Positions 23,021 through 23,024 of a stretch of DNA of 23,024 nt are shown piece by piece. This DNA is from Clostridia bacterium (GTDB taxonomy: Bacteria > Bacillota > Clostridia > Oscillospirales > Acutalibacteraceae), in the NCBI GenBank assembly GCA_900755995.1, contig CAAEIM010000148.1:1-23024 (forward strand), given 5' to 3'. Below the pieces are notes generated by a model, which did not search any database, was not told the origin of the DNA, and saw nothing but the letters and a program-made list of their open reading frames with translations. The translations under genes were made by a program, and so were the position numbers. Positions within the stretch are counted from its first letter, which is position 1; every line of letters starts with the position of its first letter.

Positions 23021-23024
23021 AGCA

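Noticed and set aside
1..23024. CRISPR arrays, tRNA or rRNA genes, phage or transposase genes
   Set aside because: Looked for on both strands; no regularly spaced repeats, tRNA-like folds or integrase/transposase motifs were found.

Overview
The window looks like a chromosomal segment of a Gram-positive, moderately AT-rich member of the Clostridia, most likely of the Ruminococcaceae/Oscillospiraceae type. Grounds: ylxM-ffh-rpsP-khpA order, phoH-ybeY-dgkA-era-yqzL-recO order, MutS2, good Shine-Dalgarno sites before most genes, and sigma-A promoters with 17-bp spacers. The family-level placement is inference.

Layout. (1) 1-327: a structured interspersed repeat (copy 1, cut by the window edge), a 66-nt inverted repeat and a minus-strand terminator. 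(2) 2736-328, minus strand: ylxM, ffh, rpsP and khpA (SRP particle, ribosomal protein S16, KH RNA-binding protein), from a consensus promoter; rimM and trmD do not follow. (3) 2877-9285, plus strand: phoH (apparently starting at AUU), ybeY, an undecaprenol/diacylglycerol kinase, era, an unlisted 57-residue YqzL-like gene, recO and mutS2: rRNA maturation, membrane lipid and DNA repair housekeeping. (4) 9465-20773, plus strand: a surface-polysaccharide cluster with its own promoter and a structured leader. It holds UDP-galactopyranose mutase, a DUF4422 glycosyltransferase, a LicD-type phosphotransferase, two polysaccharide pyruvyl transferases, a GT2 glycosyltransferase, a Wzy-like polymerase/ligase, a TarI/IspD-like cytidylyltransferase, a Wzx-like flippase and an extended SDR. 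Repeat copy 2 lies between the flippase and the SDR. (5) 20956-23020, plus strand: nadA and mnmA from a separate promoter.

How it fits together. The cluster predicts a Wzx/Wzy-type glycan that may contain galactofuranose (Glf plus DUF4422), be acidified by pyruvate ketals (two pyruvyl transferases), and carry a phospho-substituent delivered from a CDP-activated donor (TarI-like enzyme plus LicD, perhaps with the SDR). No initiating sugar-phosphate transferase, chain-length regulator or tyrosine kinase is seen, so those would have to be encoded elsewhere. The least explained signals are the two-copy hairpin repeat, which shows one compensatory base-pair change, the AUU start of phoH, the 82-bp element with perfect terminal inverted repeats between era and yqzL, and the folded leader of the polysaccharide operon.
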